From contig JAKAKL010000060.1 in assembly GCA_021824565.1 (NCBI GenBank), positions 1 to 52,194 of the forward strand: a DNA stretch of 52,194 bases. The letters run 5' to 3'. Position numbers and translations under genes: made by a program. Positions 17,066-26,057 of the stretch are shown here, in pieces (position 1 is the first letter of the stretch; each line of letters begins with the position of its first letter). The DNA is from Bacteroidota bacterium (GTDB lineage Bacteria; Bacteroidota; Ignavibacteria; Ignavibacteriales; Ignavibacteriaceae). The notes under the pieces were generated by a model. That model ran no database searches and was not told where the DNA came from. It saw nothing but the letters and a program-made list of their open reading frames with translations.

Positions 17066-17073
17066 TATATTTG
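17066..17073 (+). promoter_or_regulatory. TAnnTTTG-type -7 element upstream of gatB
   Basis: TATATTTG matches the Bacteroidota -7 consensus TAnnTTTG exactly and lies 25 bp before the gatB ATG. No good -33 TTTG is seen at the expected distance, so the call rests on one element. Confidence 0.35.
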
Positions 17074-17098
17074 GCACTTCAAAAAATGTTAAAGTTTA

Positions 17099-18544
17099 AT
17101 GAACAATAAATATGAAGCCGTAATCGGGTTAGAAGTTCACGCGCAGCTTTTGACTGAGTCAAAAGCTTTCTGCGGATGTTCAACAAAATTCGGAAATTCA
17201 CCAAACAGCAATGTCTGTCCTATTTGTCTCGGTCATCCAGGAGTTTTGCCTGTCTTGAATAAAAAAGTTGTGGAGTTCACAATAAAGATAGGACTGGCAA
17301 CAGACTGCAAAATTAATGAACGCTCGATTTTTGCCAGGAAAAATTATTTTTATCCCGATCTTCCGAAAGGCTACCAGATTTCGCAATATGAAGAGCCGAT
17401 TTGCGAACACGGAAGTATTACTGTAACATTGAGCAGCGGTGAAGAAAAGAAAATCGGGATTACCAGGATCCACATGGAGGAAGACGCAGGAAAATCTATT
17501 CATGATCAAGGCTTGGACACTTTGGTTGATGTCAATCGCTGCGGCGTTCCGTTGATTGAAATTGTAAGCGAACCCGATATGCGATCCGCTGAGGAGGCTT
17601 ATCTTTATCTTTCGAAGATCAAACAATTAGTTCAGTATCTTGAAATTTGCGACGGCAATATGGAAGAAGGCTCGCTGCGTTGCGATGCGAACGTTTCGGT
17701 AAGATTAAAGGGCGCTAAAGAGTTTGGTACAAAAAGAGAAATAAAAAATATGAACTCGTTCCGTAATGTAGAACGCGCAATAAACTTTGAAATTGAAAGT
17801 CAGATCGATATTCTTGAGGACGGCGGGAAAATTATTCAGCAGACTCTTTTGTGGGATGCCGACTTGAACGAAGCTTTGCCGATGCGAAGTAAAGAAGAAG
17901 CGCACGACTACCGCTATTTCCCGGAACCTGATCTCCTGCCGGTGGTTGTAAGCGAAGAATGGAAATCAGAAATTGAAAATAATCTGCCGGAACTTCCTGA
18001 GGTTAGGAAGATAAGAATGATTGAAAAGTACAAGCTTCCTGTTTACGATGCCGAACTTTTAACACAGAGTAAGCCAATCGCAGATTATTATGAAAATGTA
18101 ATCGCTGTTACCGGCGATTATAAAACTGCGAGCAATTGGGTGATGACTGAAGTTCTAAAAGTTATTAACGAAGAAAAAGTTGCTATAAAAGATTTCCCGG
18201 TTGCCGCCGGCGATCTTGGCGAGCTTATAAATTTAATTAACGAAGGAACCATCAGCAGTAAGATTGCAAAGGAAATTTTTCCTGTGATGCTGAATGAAAA
18301 GAAGAAACCGTCTGTAATAGTTAAAGAAAAAAATCTGGTACAGATTTCAGACACAGGTGAGATTGAAAAAATAATTAAACAGATCCTCGATAAAAGCACT
18401 CAGGAAGTTCAAATGTACATCGACGGAAAAGATAAAGTGTTCGGCTTTTTCGTCGGACAGGTTATGAAAGAAACAAAAGGCAAAGCAAATCCGAAGCTTG
18501 TAAACGAATTGCTTCGTGAAAGCCTTGAAAAGCTAAAGAATTAA
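17099..18544 (+). CDS. gatB: Aspartyl/glutamyl-tRNA(Asn/Gln) amidotransferase subunit B
   Basis: This is a 481-residue protein. GatB with GatA and GatC converts Glu-tRNA(Gln) or Asp-tRNA(Asn) to the amidated forms in the cytoplasm. The N-terminus [20 protein letters not shown], the Cys cluster CGCSTKFG with [27 protein letters not shown] and the [12 protein letters not shown] segment are diagnostic. The C-terminal GatB/YqeY helical domain follows from about residue 330 to the end. Length is normal. gatA and gatC are not next to it in this window. It begins a plus-strand series with lepB, two M16 genes and fabF. Confidence 0.97.
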   Translation: MNNKYEAVIGLEVHAQLLTESKAFCGCSTKFGNSPNSNVCPICLGHPGVLPVLNKKVVEFTIKIGLATDCKINERSIFARKNYFYPDLPKGYQISQYEEPICEHGSITVTLSSGEEKKIGITRIHMEEDAGKSIHDQGLDTLVDVNRCGVPLIEIVSEPDMRSAEEAYLYLSKIKQLVQYLEICDGNMEEGSLRCDANVSVRLKGAKEFGTKREIKNMNSFRNVERAINFEIESQIDILEDGGKIIQQTLLWDADLNEALPMRSKEEAHDYRYFPEPDLLPVVVSEEWKSEIENNLPELPEVRKIRMIEKYKLPVYDAELLTQSKPIADYYENVIAVTGDYKTASNWVMTEVLKVINEEKVAIKDFPVAAGDLGELINLINEGTISSKIAKEIFPVMLNEKKKPSVIVKEKNLVQISDTGEIEKIIKQILDKSTQEVQMYIDGKDKVFGFFVGQVMKETKGKANPKLVNELLRESLEKLKN

Positions 18545-18569
18545 TTTTTATAAATAACGGAGTTTAAAA

Positions 18570-19505
18570 TTGTCGTTTAAGTCAGGACTAAAAAGATTCT
18601 TCGGAATTAAGACCGAAGAGGAACTGAAGAAAGTAAAAACACCGAAAGAAAAAGTAAAAGAATTTATTGAGTCTTTGCTCTTTGCCGGAATTGCCGCCTT
18701 CTTCATTATAACTTTTGTTGTGCAGAATACGAGGATACCTACCGGTTCCATGGAAGATACAATACTGGTCGGTGACTTTGTTCTAGTTAATAAATTTATA
18801 TACGGCGCACAGTCGCCGAAATATATTCCTTTCACCCAGATTGAAATACCGCATTTCAGGCTGCCAGCACTAAGAAAGCCCAGGCGCAAGGATATTGTAG
18901 TGTTTGAATTTCCCGGGATGAGAGACCAGTTGTATCCTGATGACAGAGGAGTAAATTATGTGAAGAGATGCATCGGGCTGCCGGGAGATACGATTCAGGT
19001 AATAAACAAAGTTGTTTATGTAAACGGCAAACAATTCTGGATTCCTACGCACGCTATTTATGTTTCAGGCTATCCTGAGCCCAAAGGATATGTAGAATCA
19101 AGAATATTTCCCGTAGATATGCCCTGGAATGCCGATAATTATGGTCCGATCATCGTTCCGAAGAAAGGATACACAATAAAATTAACAACCGATAATGTTG
19201 ACCAATGGGCGATGACAATCAACAGAGAATATGGAAAAATTGTTGTCGGGGTCAACGGCAATCAGGTTACAATTGAAGGCAAGCCGGTTTCATCTTATAC
19301 ATTTAAGAAGAATTATTATTTTATGATGGGAGATAATAGAGACGACAGTTTGGACAGCCGTTACTGGGGTTTTGTACCGGATGATAATATAGTCGGCGAG
19401 GCATTTATAACATTGTTCTCGTGGGATAGAGATATTCCATTTACAGATATTTTCAGGCTGCTTGCTTCCATAAGACCGGATAGAATTTTACTTTTGCTTC
19501 ATTAA
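18570..19505 (+). CDS. lepB: Signal peptidase I
   Basis: This is a 311-residue inner-membrane serine protease that removes signal peptides from exported proteins. Start is TTG at 18570 with CGGAG eight bases upstream. A transmembrane helix (about residues 34-52) is followed by RIPTGSMEDT with the catalytic Ser60. YVKRCIGLPGDTI supplies the general base Lys132. Late conserved boxes FMMGDNRDDSLDSRYWGFVP are intact. A beta-rich insertion between Lys132 and the MGDNRD box makes it longer than short family members, as is common in Bacteroidota. It lies 25 bp after gatB and 3 bp before the first M16 gene. Confidence 0.95.
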   Translation: MSFKSGLKRFFGIKTEEELKKVKTPKEKVKEFIESLLFAGIAAFFIITFVVQNTRIPTGSMEDTILVGDFVLVNKFIYGAQSPKYIPFTQIEIPHFRLPALRKPRRKDIVVFEFPGMRDQLYPDDRGVNYVKRCIGLPGDTIQVINKVVYVNGKQFWIPTHAIYVSGYPEPKGYVESRIFPVDMPWNADNYGPIIVPKKGYTIKLTTDNVDQWAMTINREYGKIVVGVNGNQVTIEGKPVSSYTFKKNYYFMMGDNRDDSLDSRYWGFVPDDNIVGEAFITLFSWDRDIPFTDIFRLLASIRPDRILLLLH

Positions 19506-19508
19506 ATT

Positions 19509-20777
19509 ATGGATTTATTAAACATCAAATATGAAAAATATAAACTTGCTAACGGGCTTGAGGTAATTTTATATCAAGACAGAACTCTTCCGGTAGTTGC
19601 TGCAAACATCTGGTATAAAGTCGGATCGGCAAACGAAAGACGCGGGAAAACTGGTATAGCTCATTTGTTTGAACACATGATGTTTCAAGGTTCGGTGAAC
19701 GTGCCGAAGGAAAAGCATTTTAAATATATTCAGGAAGCGGGCGGAAGCTTAAACGGCTCAACGAGCCTGGATAGAACAAATTATTTTGAAAAAGTTCCGT
19801 CAAATTTCTTAGAACTGATCCTCTGGCTTGAGTCGGACAGGATGGGATTTTTTCTTCCTGCTTTAACTCAAGAGAAACTGTCGAACCAGATTGATGTAGT
19901 AAGAAACGAAAGACTTGAACGGTACGACAATCAGCCGTACGGGCTTGCTTGGGAAATTTTAGTTTCAAATTTATACGCGAACGATCATCCATACAGTTGG
20001 CTTACAATCGGATCGGTTGATGATATAACAAGCTTCACACTCGACGACGTTTCTTCTTTCTTCAAAAAATATTATTCACCTAAAAACGCGAGCATTGTAA
20101 TTGCTGGCGACTTTGATTCAGATCAGGCCAAGGATTCGGTAGAAAAATATTTCAGCGGAATCCCGGGACAAAATCATATTGAAGGCAAAGCTTTCGATCA
20201 AAGTTCTTTACATGAAAATAAATTCATCGTTCACAAAGACAATGTTCAGCTTGAAAGAATTTATTTAGCGTGGCATTCGGAGAAAGCTTATTCCGACGAT
20301 GATTCTTCGCTTGAAATTCTCGCCGATATTTTAACAGGCTCAAAGAATTCCCGGCTTTATAAAGAGCTGGTTTTTGAAAAAGAGATTGCGCACGAAGTAA
20401 CAGCATACCAATTTTCAGGCAAGCTTGCCGGAAGTTTTATTATCATCGCAACAGCAAAGCCGGATGTAAAGCTCAGCGAGCTTAAAGAAAAAATCTTAAG
20501 CGAATTAGATAACATTGTAAAAAGCGGCGTTACTGAGAAAGAACTTCAAAGATCAAAGAATGGAATTAAATCGGGCTTTATATATTCAATGCAGAATATT
20601 GATTCGATGGCTGATCAGCTTAATTCGTATAATTTTTATTTGAACGAGCCCGCATCTTTTAATCTTGATTTGAAAAGATATAATAATGTTAACAGCGGCA
20701 ATATTAAAAACGTCATCGAAAAATACTTAACAAAACCTTACGTGGAATTGCATGTAATTCCGCAAACAACGGAATAG
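19509..20777 (+). CDS. M16 family zinc peptidase, catalytic partner
   Basis: This is a 422-residue protein. The inverted zinc motif HLFEH is at residues 52-56 (His52, Glu55, His56), with the third ligand Glu expected in the downstream helix near RNERLERYDNQPYG. The PTSRL-like region of the family appears as SKNSRLYKEL. M16B peptidases work as pairs, one subunit with the zinc site and one without, enclosing a chamber that cuts unfolded peptides. No signal peptide is visible. The gene is 3 bp after lepB and 3 bp before the partner gene, which fits coordinated expression. Confidence 0.93.
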   Translation: MDLLNIKYEKYKLANGLEVILYQDRTLPVVAANIWYKVGSANERRGKTGIAHLFEHMMFQGSVNVPKEKHFKYIQEAGGSLNGSTSLDRTNYFEKVPSNFLELILWLESDRMGFFLPALTQEKLSNQIDVVRNERLERYDNQPYGLAWEILVSNLYANDHPYSWLTIGSVDDITSFTLDDVSSFFKKYYSPKNASIVIAGDFDSDQAKDSVEKYFSGIPGQNHIEGKAFDQSSLHENKFIVHKDNVQLERIYLAWHSEKAYSDDDSSLEILADILTGSKNSRLYKELVFEKEIAHEVTAYQFSGKLAGSFIIIATAKPDVKLSELKEKILSELDNIVKSGVTEKELQRSKNGIKSGFIYSMQNIDSMADQLNSYNFYLNEPASFNLDLKRYNNVNSGNIKNVIEKYLTKPYVELHVIPQTTE

Positions 20778-20780
20778 CTT

Positions 20781-22160
20781 ATGCATTTAAATAGAACCGA
20801 CAAACCATTGCCAAAAGACGAAATTTCTTTTTCGCTGCCTGAGATAGAAAAATTTAATCTCGAAAACGGTCTGCAGGTTTTATCTATTCAAAAAAATAAA
20901 CTGCCGATCGTTAGATTGAATTTAATTGTAAATGCCGGAAGCAAGTTTGATCCTGAAAATAAAAAAGGACTTTCAAACTTGTTCGCTATGACTATTGATG
21001 AGGGCGCAGGCGAATATTCCTCGCTCGAATTAAATGAAGAATTTAATTTCCTCGGAACAAACTTCGGCGTGAGCGCAAACCAGGATAGAGTTCATTTATC
21101 ATTGCAATCGCTGACTGAAAATTTTGACCGCTCGCTGGAACTTTTCAGCCTGATCGTTAATCAGCCTCATTTTTCCGGCGAAGACTTTTTGCGCCAGCAA
21201 AGAAAAATTTTAACTCACCTTCTGCAACTAAAAGACGATCCGGAGGAAATTGCCGATACCGTTTTCAGCTACAAAGTATTTGATAAAGATAATCTTTATG
21301 CTTTCCCGATTAACGGCTATGAAAGCGACGTAAAAAATATTTCTGCTGCCGATATAAAAAATCATTACGAAAATTATTTCACACCGGTGAATTCAACTTT
21401 AGTGGTGGTTTCCAATCTTAAAAAAGATGAACTTACGGAAAAATTAAACAACCGACTTCGCGGATGGAATACGAATGCCGTTACCAGCGAATTGAATTTT
21501 AATTCGTTTCAAAACAAAAGACAAATTTTCCTTGTCGACAAAAAAAATTCAGTGCAAAGCGAAATTAGAATCGGGCATTTATCTTCGCCCCGGACGCAGG
21601 AAGAATTTTTTAATAAGCTTGTGCTAAATACAATTTTAGGCGGACCATTTACCAGCCGGATAAACTTAAACCTGCGCGAGAAGAAAGGCTACACATACGG
21701 CGCCTCGTCAAACTTTGGGTATTATGAAAACGCCGGCTTCTTCTATGTTTCTACTTCCGTCGGGATAGAAAATACCTCCAATGCCGTAAAAGAAATTTTA
21801 TTTGAATTAGAAAATATAAAGGCAGGAGTTACGGCGGAAGAATTAGAATTTGCCAGATCATTTCTGATAAGAAAATTTCCGTCGAACTTTGAAACATACA
21901 GCCAGTTGGCGTCGAGCTTGACTTCAATTGCCGCTTTTGGTCTGCCGGATAATTATTTTAATACTTACATCGATAACGTTAAAAAAGTTTCTATCGAAGA
22001 TGTAAACTCTGCTGCAGTGCAAAATATATTTCCCGAAGAATTGATAATCGTAATAGTTGGAGATAAAGAAACGCTTCTCCCGCAGTTGCAAAAAGAATTA
22101 AAGGAAGAAATATTTTTAACCGATTACTCAGGCAATTCAATTACAACGGATATAGATTAG
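20781..22160 (+). CDS. M16 family peptidase-like subunit lacking the zinc motif
   Basis: This is a 459-residue M16 homologue. Where the catalytic partner has HLFEH it reads SNLFAMTIDEGAG, so the zinc ligands are missing. The Arg/Tyr substrate-binding segment NLREKKGYTYGASSNFGYYE is preserved, as in the non-catalytic subunits of M16B pairs. It probably forms a heterodimer with the product of the gene 3 bp upstream and supplies substrate-binding residues. There is no signal peptide. It precedes fabF by about 106 bp. Confidence 0.9.
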   Translation: MHLNRTDKPLPKDEISFSLPEIEKFNLENGLQVLSIQKNKLPIVRLNLIVNAGSKFDPENKKGLSNLFAMTIDEGAGEYSSLELNEEFNFLGTNFGVSANQDRVHLSLQSLTENFDRSLELFSLIVNQPHFSGEDFLRQQRKILTHLLQLKDDPEEIADTVFSYKVFDKDNLYAFPINGYESDVKNISAADIKNHYENYFTPVNSTLVVVSNLKKDELTEKLNNRLRGWNTNAVTSELNFNSFQNKRQIFLVDKKNSVQSEIRIGHLSSPRTQEEFFNKLVLNTILGGPFTSRINLNLREKKGYTYGASSNFGYYENAGFFYVSTSVGIENTSNAVKEILFELENIKAGVTAEELEFARSFLIRKFPSNFETYSQLASSLTSIAAFGLPDNYFNTYIDNVKKVSIEDVNSAAVQNIFPEELIIVIVGDKETLLPQLQKELKEEIFLTDYSGNSITTDID

Positions 22161-22195
22161 TAAAAAATCTTTTTATTAAATATCATAAAAATTCT

Positions 22196-22203
22196 TATCT
22201 TTG
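22196..22203 (+). promoter_or_regulatory. TAnnTTTG-type -7 element upstream of fabF
   Basis: TATCTTTG matches TAnnTTTG exactly, 63 bp before the chosen fabF ATG and inside the 106-bp gap after the M16 pair. It suggests that fabF has its own promoter. No clear -33 element was found. Confidence 0.4.
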
Positions 22204-22266
22204 CCGGAAAAATTTCCGGATTTTACTCAGAATAATTTTATTAAGAAAACAAATAGGAATAAAAGA

Positions 22267-23526
22267 ATGAATAATAATTCCAGACGAATAGTAGTAACCG
22301 GCATGGGCGCGCTTACACCGATTGGACTTTCCGTCGAAGAATTCTGGAACGGAATGATGAACAGTAAAAGCGGCGGCGCTTTAATCACTTCTTTTGATAC
22401 ATCAAGGCTCGATACAAAGTTTGCTTGTACGTTAAAAGGATTCGACGCAACAAATTATATGGATAGAAAAACCGCCCGCCGCCTTGATCCTTACGCTCAG
22501 TACGCGATGGCTGCGGCTTCCGAAGCTATAAAAGACAGCGACTTAAAACCGGAAAGCCTTTCCGAAGAAGAAAGAGCAAAAGTAGGTGTAATATTCGGAA
22601 GCGGCATCGGCGGAATACAAACTTTTTATAATCAATCTGTTATAAACTACACAGAAGGACCGCAGCGCGTTTCACCGTTCTTTATTCCTATGCTAATCGC
22701 TGATATTGCCGCGGGATATATTTCTATTCATTACGGCTTCCGCGGACCGAATTACTGCATCGTTTCCGCTTGCGCAACCGCTAATAATAATATGATAGAC
22801 GGATTTTTATTAATTAAGCAGGGCGCTGCCGATGTTATTATTGCCGGCGGAAGTGAAGCTGCGATCAATGAAGTTGGAATCGGCGGATTTAATTCTGCAA
22901 AGGCATTGTCTACAAGAAACGATTCGCCTGAAACGGCAAGCCGTCCTTTTGATTCCACGCGCGATGGATTTGTCATGGGCGAAGGCGGAGGAATTATTAT
23001 ACTTGAAGAACTTGAGCATGCAAAAAAACGCGGCGCTAAAATTTATGCGGAAGTAATCGGCATGGGACTCTCTGCCGATGCGCATCATATTACCGCTCCT
23101 CATCCTGAAGGCGTCGGAGCGATCTTAGCTATGAATATGGCTATTGAAAATGCCGGGATAAAACCCGAAGACGTTGATTATATTAATATGCACGGAACTT
23201 CTACAGAACTTGGCGACATTGCTGAAACAAAAGCAATCAAAAAAGTCTTCGGCGATCACGCTTACAAGATGAATGTTTCATCTACAAAAAGCATGACCGG
23301 GCATCTTCTCGGCGCCGCCGGCGCGGTTGAAGCTATCGCGTCTATACTTGCTATTAAAAATGATACTATTCCTCCGACGATTAATTTTGTAAATGCCGAC
23401 CCTGAATGCGATCTTAATTATACTTTCAACAAGCCGCAGCAGCGAAAAGTTAATATCGCAATCAGCAACGCGTTTGGATTCGGCGGACATAATACTTCTG
23501 TCGTTTTTAAGAAATATTCAGAATAG
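22267..23526 (+). CDS. fabF: Beta-ketoacyl-ACP synthase II
   Basis: This is a 419-residue cytoplasmic condensing enzyme of fatty-acid synthesis, extending acyl-ACP with malonyl-ACP. The N-terminus RRIVVTGMGALTPIGLSVEEFW is typical. The catalytic Cys lies in CIVSACATANNN (about residue 169). The two His are in NMHGTSTELGD and KSMTGHLLGAAG, and FGFGGHN is near the end. I start at the ATG at 22267, which gives the usual N-terminus; the upstream TTG at 22201 would add 22 atypical residues and overlap the promoter element. acpP, often adjacent, is not in the window. Confidence 0.95.
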   Translation: MNNNSRRIVVTGMGALTPIGLSVEEFWNGMMNSKSGGALITSFDTSRLDTKFACTLKGFDATNYMDRKTARRLDPYAQYAMAAASEAIKDSDLKPESLSEEERAKVGVIFGSGIGGIQTFYNQSVINYTEGPQRVSPFFIPMLIADIAAGYISIHYGFRGPNYCIVSACATANNNMIDGFLLIKQGAADVIIAGGSEAAINEVGIGGFNSAKALSTRNDSPETASRPFDSTRDGFVMGEGGGIIILEELEHAKKRGAKIYAEVIGMGLSADAHHITAPHPEGVGAILAMNMAIENAGIKPEDVDYINMHGTSTELGDIAETKAIKKVFGDHAYKMNVSSTKSMTGHLLGAAGAVEAIASILAIKNDTIPPTINFVNADPECDLNYTFNKPQQRKVNIAISNAFGFGGHNTSVVFKKYSE

Positions 23527-24162
23527 AAATTGATTTTTGCTAGCCGGATTAAGTTGACTTGCTGACTCACTATCTGGTATGTAAACTTCTTTTGTTTCTA
23601 AGAGCATTGGAATTGCAGATTCAATATGAAAAGTAAAGCCTTTTCTTAGTGAGAGTTTTTTTAAAGGCTCTATTTTTCGTCTAAATTCGATTATTTGCTT
23701 CCAAAATATCATTAATTCAAACCTTTACGGCAGTATTTTATTTCTTCACACGCATATCTTAATTTTAAATTCCGCTATTTAGTTTTAATACAGTTCTATA
23801 AACTAACTTTATAACGCTATGAAGAAACTTTATAGTACTATAAAGAAACTTTTTTAGGCTGTAAAGAAAGTTTTTTCAGTTAAGAAAAAACTCTACAGCT
23901 TTGCAGAGAAACTTAAGAATTAAAAAAAGAAACTTTACATCGCTATAAAGAAAGTTTATAGTGCTGTAAACTTTCTTTATAACACTATTATGTTTTTTTT
24001 AAATGAATAAAGCCATTGTCCAAAACCTTTAAATTATTAAGCAGATAGAAATAACCCTTCATCAAATATAAAAACCTAATATAATTTGTTTCTTTTTCCT
24101 TCCTTAAAATTTATTTAGATTATGACCGGCAAAATTTATTTACTAATTTTTAAGAGGATACA
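23527..24162. other. Gene-free AT-rich region with a 21-bp array
   Basis: No credible gene is seen. A 64-codon minus-strand ORF at 23518-23712 has no family resemblance and overlaps the fabF end. The array fills 23796-23990. The rest is AT-rich, ending with the ybjQ ribosome site (GAGGA just before 24163). Confidence 0.6.
23796..23990. repeat. Tandem array, 21-bp unit, nine degenerate copies
   Basis: Copies start at 23796, 23817, 23838, 23859, 23880, 23901, 23922, 23943 and 23964, with strict 21-bp spacing and no indels. A typical copy is ctataaagaaactttatag plus two bases. It is nearly self-complementary, so each unit can fold as a small dyad. Copies at 23880-23942 are the most diverged. 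The period is half that of the three 42-bp arrays in this window. Confidence 0.88.
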
Positions 24163-24492
24163 ATGGATCATTCTTTGGTTACAACTACTTTTGATCTCGA
24201 GGGATATAAAGTTGTAAAGCATTTTGGAGTTGTCCGCGGGATAATTGTAAGATCAAGATCGGTGTTCGGCACAATCGGCGGCTCGCTTCAAACTTTGTTC
24301 GGCGGAAATATTTCTTTATTTACGGAGCTTTGCGAGAAGACTCGCGTTGATTCTTACGAGCTGATGATCAAGCACGCAGAGCAGCTGGGCGCCAATGCAA
24401 TTATCGGAGTAAGATACGATACAACGGAACTTCTCTCAGGCGTAAGCGAAGTTCTCTGCTACGGCACTGCAGTTACTGTAGAAAAGCTGTAA
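24163..24492 (+). CDS. ybjQ: YbjQ/UPF0145 family protein
   Basis: This is a 109-residue protein matching the UPF0145 (YbjQ) family: GYKVVKHFGVVRGIIVRSRS, then a helix ending HAEQLGANAIIGVRYDTTE and a closing strand CYGTAVTVEKL. Family structures are small alpha/beta pentamers, sometimes called heavy-metal-binding domain proteins, but no enzyme activity is established. GAGGA precedes the ATG by five bases. It stands alone on the plus strand and converges tail to tail with the LolA-like gene, with only 3 bp between them. Confidence 0.9.
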   Translation: MDHSLVTTTFDLEGYKVVKHFGVVRGIIVRSRSVFGTIGGSLQTLFGGNISLFTELCEKTRVDSYELMIKHAEQLGANAIIGVRYDTTELLSGVSEVLCYGTAVTVEKL

Positions 24493-24495
24493 TAA

Positions 24496-25185
24496 TTATT
24501 TTTCTTTATCCTCAAATACTTTATCGGGTATACCTTTATTCACGACATAATTTGAGTAAGCAATAAAAACTTTGCCGGTAACATTTTTCGGTGATTTTTT
24601 TTCTCCATCCATCCCGGCGCTGTTCTCGTTTCTCGGCACGAAATTCATCCTGCCGACATCAAATGAAAAAGTCATCGTTCCCGGAAGAGGATATTTATTA
24701 TTAGAAAAATCATAAGTTAGATTTATCACAAAGGTGCCGTTCGTTTTAGTTGAAGATTCTATTTTTCTAATAACATTTTTGTCCTGATCTACCCAAAGCG
24801 TCGTTAAGACTACATCGCTGTTATCTTCCAGCGGAATAATTTTAATCACAGAAGTTTTTACGCCGTCGATAAATTCTTCTTTTACATAAAATGAAGTGTA
24901 CTTTCCTTTGAAGATGGAAGCGGGAGAAAAATCCAGTCCGCGTTTTGGCAGCATCGCGAAGCCGTCCGACTGAATATGAACTTTATCCGGCTGCTTAAAG
25001 AAAATTTTTGCCTTCATGTCAGGCACTTTAATAAAGCTGGCATCGACTTTAATGTTAGCCTCAACCGAATAATCTTTTACAGCGGCAAAAGCGTCTTTCA
25101 AATTTTTTATTATTACATCCGGATTAGTGTTCTGTGCGAAACAAGTTCCGAATGTCAAAATAATTATTAAAATAATTGTCTTCAT
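24496..25185 (-). CDS. LolA-like exported protein, linked to an ABC exporter
   Basis: This is a 229-residue protein from the chosen start. The signal peptide MKTIILIIILTFGTCFAQ is followed by DVIIKNLKDAFAAVKDYSVEANIKV, IFFKQPDKVHIQSDGFAML and later TTLWVDQDKNVIRKIESSTK, the strand pattern of LolA-like proteins that bind lipid acyl chains. ATG at 25185 has GGAGAG six bases upstream; the longer in-frame start at 25221 lacks this and spoils the signal peptide. It follows an ABC permease gene by about 32 bp, so it may work with that exporter, which is inference. It could be a paralogue rather than the housekeeping LolA. Confidence 0.75.
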   Translation of the reverse strand: MKTIILIIILTFGTCFAQNTNPDVIIKNLKDAFAAVKDYSVEANIKVDASFIKVPDMKAKIFFKQPDKVHIQSDGFAMLPKRGLDFSPASIFKGKYTSFYVKEEFIDGVKTSVIKIIPLEDNSDVVLTTLWVDQDKNVIRKIESSTKTNGTFVINLTYDFSNNKYPLPGTMTFSFDVGRMNFVPRNENSAGMDGEKKSPKNVTGKVFIAYSNYVVNKGIPDKVFEDKEK

Positions 25186-25217
25186 TAAACTCTCCGGATT
25201 AACCAAAAAAAAATTTT

Positions 25218-26057
25218 TCAAGTTAGAATGTCTTTTCTTTTGAATATTATTAATGCCGCCGAATAAAAGACCGCTATATGGGCAAGCAAAATTAGAACAG
25301 ATTTTAAAATAGTATGAACATCAATCGGGTTATCGAAAAATGCGCGCCACGTGTCCATGTAATTTGTAAACAGGTATGGCTTAATTGATTGGAACAAACT
25401 TATATTTATAGCAGAGACGATCATGAAAATAATTATTATTGCCATTGTAGAAATAATTGGTCCGATTGCATTTTCAACTAAAGAAGAAAATAAGAATGCA
25501 AGCGAAGTGACGACTCCCATACTTAGCACCGCAAACAAATAAGCAAGCATAAATCTCCAAAGCACATCGTTTTTTGCGAGAATAATTATAGAGCCGTTGC
25601 TGTAATTTAAAAGTTCGCCGGTCCCGAAAATTAAAGTGCCAAGCCCCAGGCTTACGATAGCCAGCCAGAGGATTAGTAAAAAAGTATAAATAATTCCCGC
25701 CGTAAATTTTGCAGTAGCTATGCTGAACCTTGACACCGGTCGGGTGATTAAAATTCGATAAGTTCCGGCAGTTGCTTCGCCCGCAAGCAGGTCGCCGGCA
25801 ACAAGCGCAATAAGAAACGGGATGTGGATCGCGAGGCTATTTAAAACCAGATAAGACACGAAATAAGAATTAAGCAAATTACCGACAAATAAAAACGACT
25901 GCTGAAGATTCCTCATCATGAAATTTATGGACCTCTGCCCTTCCATCAGCATTGCTATTTGTATAACCGGGATCAATACAGCGATAACTATAAATCCAAT
26001 GTAAGTGCGCCACTTCTTAAATATTTTATAAAGCTCGATACTTATCAAATTATACAT
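25218..26057 (-). CDS. ABC-2 type transporter permease
   Basis: This is a 279-residue integral membrane protein with about six transmembrane segments (for example around residues 18-38, 60-80, 108-130 and 175-195). It opens with NLISIELYKIFKKWRTYIGF and contains GDLLAGEATAGTYRILITRPVSRF, the region before the conserved coupling helix of ABC-2 permeases. Its start overlaps the stop of the ATPase gene by one base (TAATG), so the two are translationally coupled and form one transporter. The substrate is unknown; the following LolA-like gene hints at a hydrophobic or envelope substrate. Confidence 0.9.
   Translation of the reverse strand: MYNLISIELYKIFKKWRTYIGFIVIAVLIPVIQIAMLMEGQRSINFMMRNLQQSFLFVGNLLNSYFVSYLVLNSLAIHIPFLIALVAGDLLAGEATAGTYRILITRPVSRFSIATAKFTAGIIYTFLLILWLAIVSLGLGTLIFGTGELLNYSNGSIIILAKNDVLWRFMLAYLFAVLSMGVVTSLAFLFSSLVENAIGPIISTMAIIIIFMIVSAINISLFQSIKPYLFTNYMDTWRAFFDNPIDVHTILKSVLILLAHIAVFYSAALIIFKRKDILT

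Larger units (their letters stand above)
16515..17098. other. Gene-free region holding a 42-bp array
   Basis: The stretch 16515-16720 shows no gene or clear structure beyond short AT-rich runs. The array occupies 16726-16990. The remaining 100 bp is the gatB leader. A 79-codon minus-strand ORF (16707-16946) lies almost wholly inside the array and is rejected as a gene. Confidence 0.6.

Noticed and set aside
22201-22266. N-terminal extension of FabF from TTG at 22201
   Set aside because: It has no ribosome site, overlaps the TATCTTTG promoter element and adds residues not found in the family.
23518-23712. Minus-strand 64-codon ORF next to fabF
   Set aside because: It overlaps the end of fabF, resembles no family I know and lacks a ribosome site.
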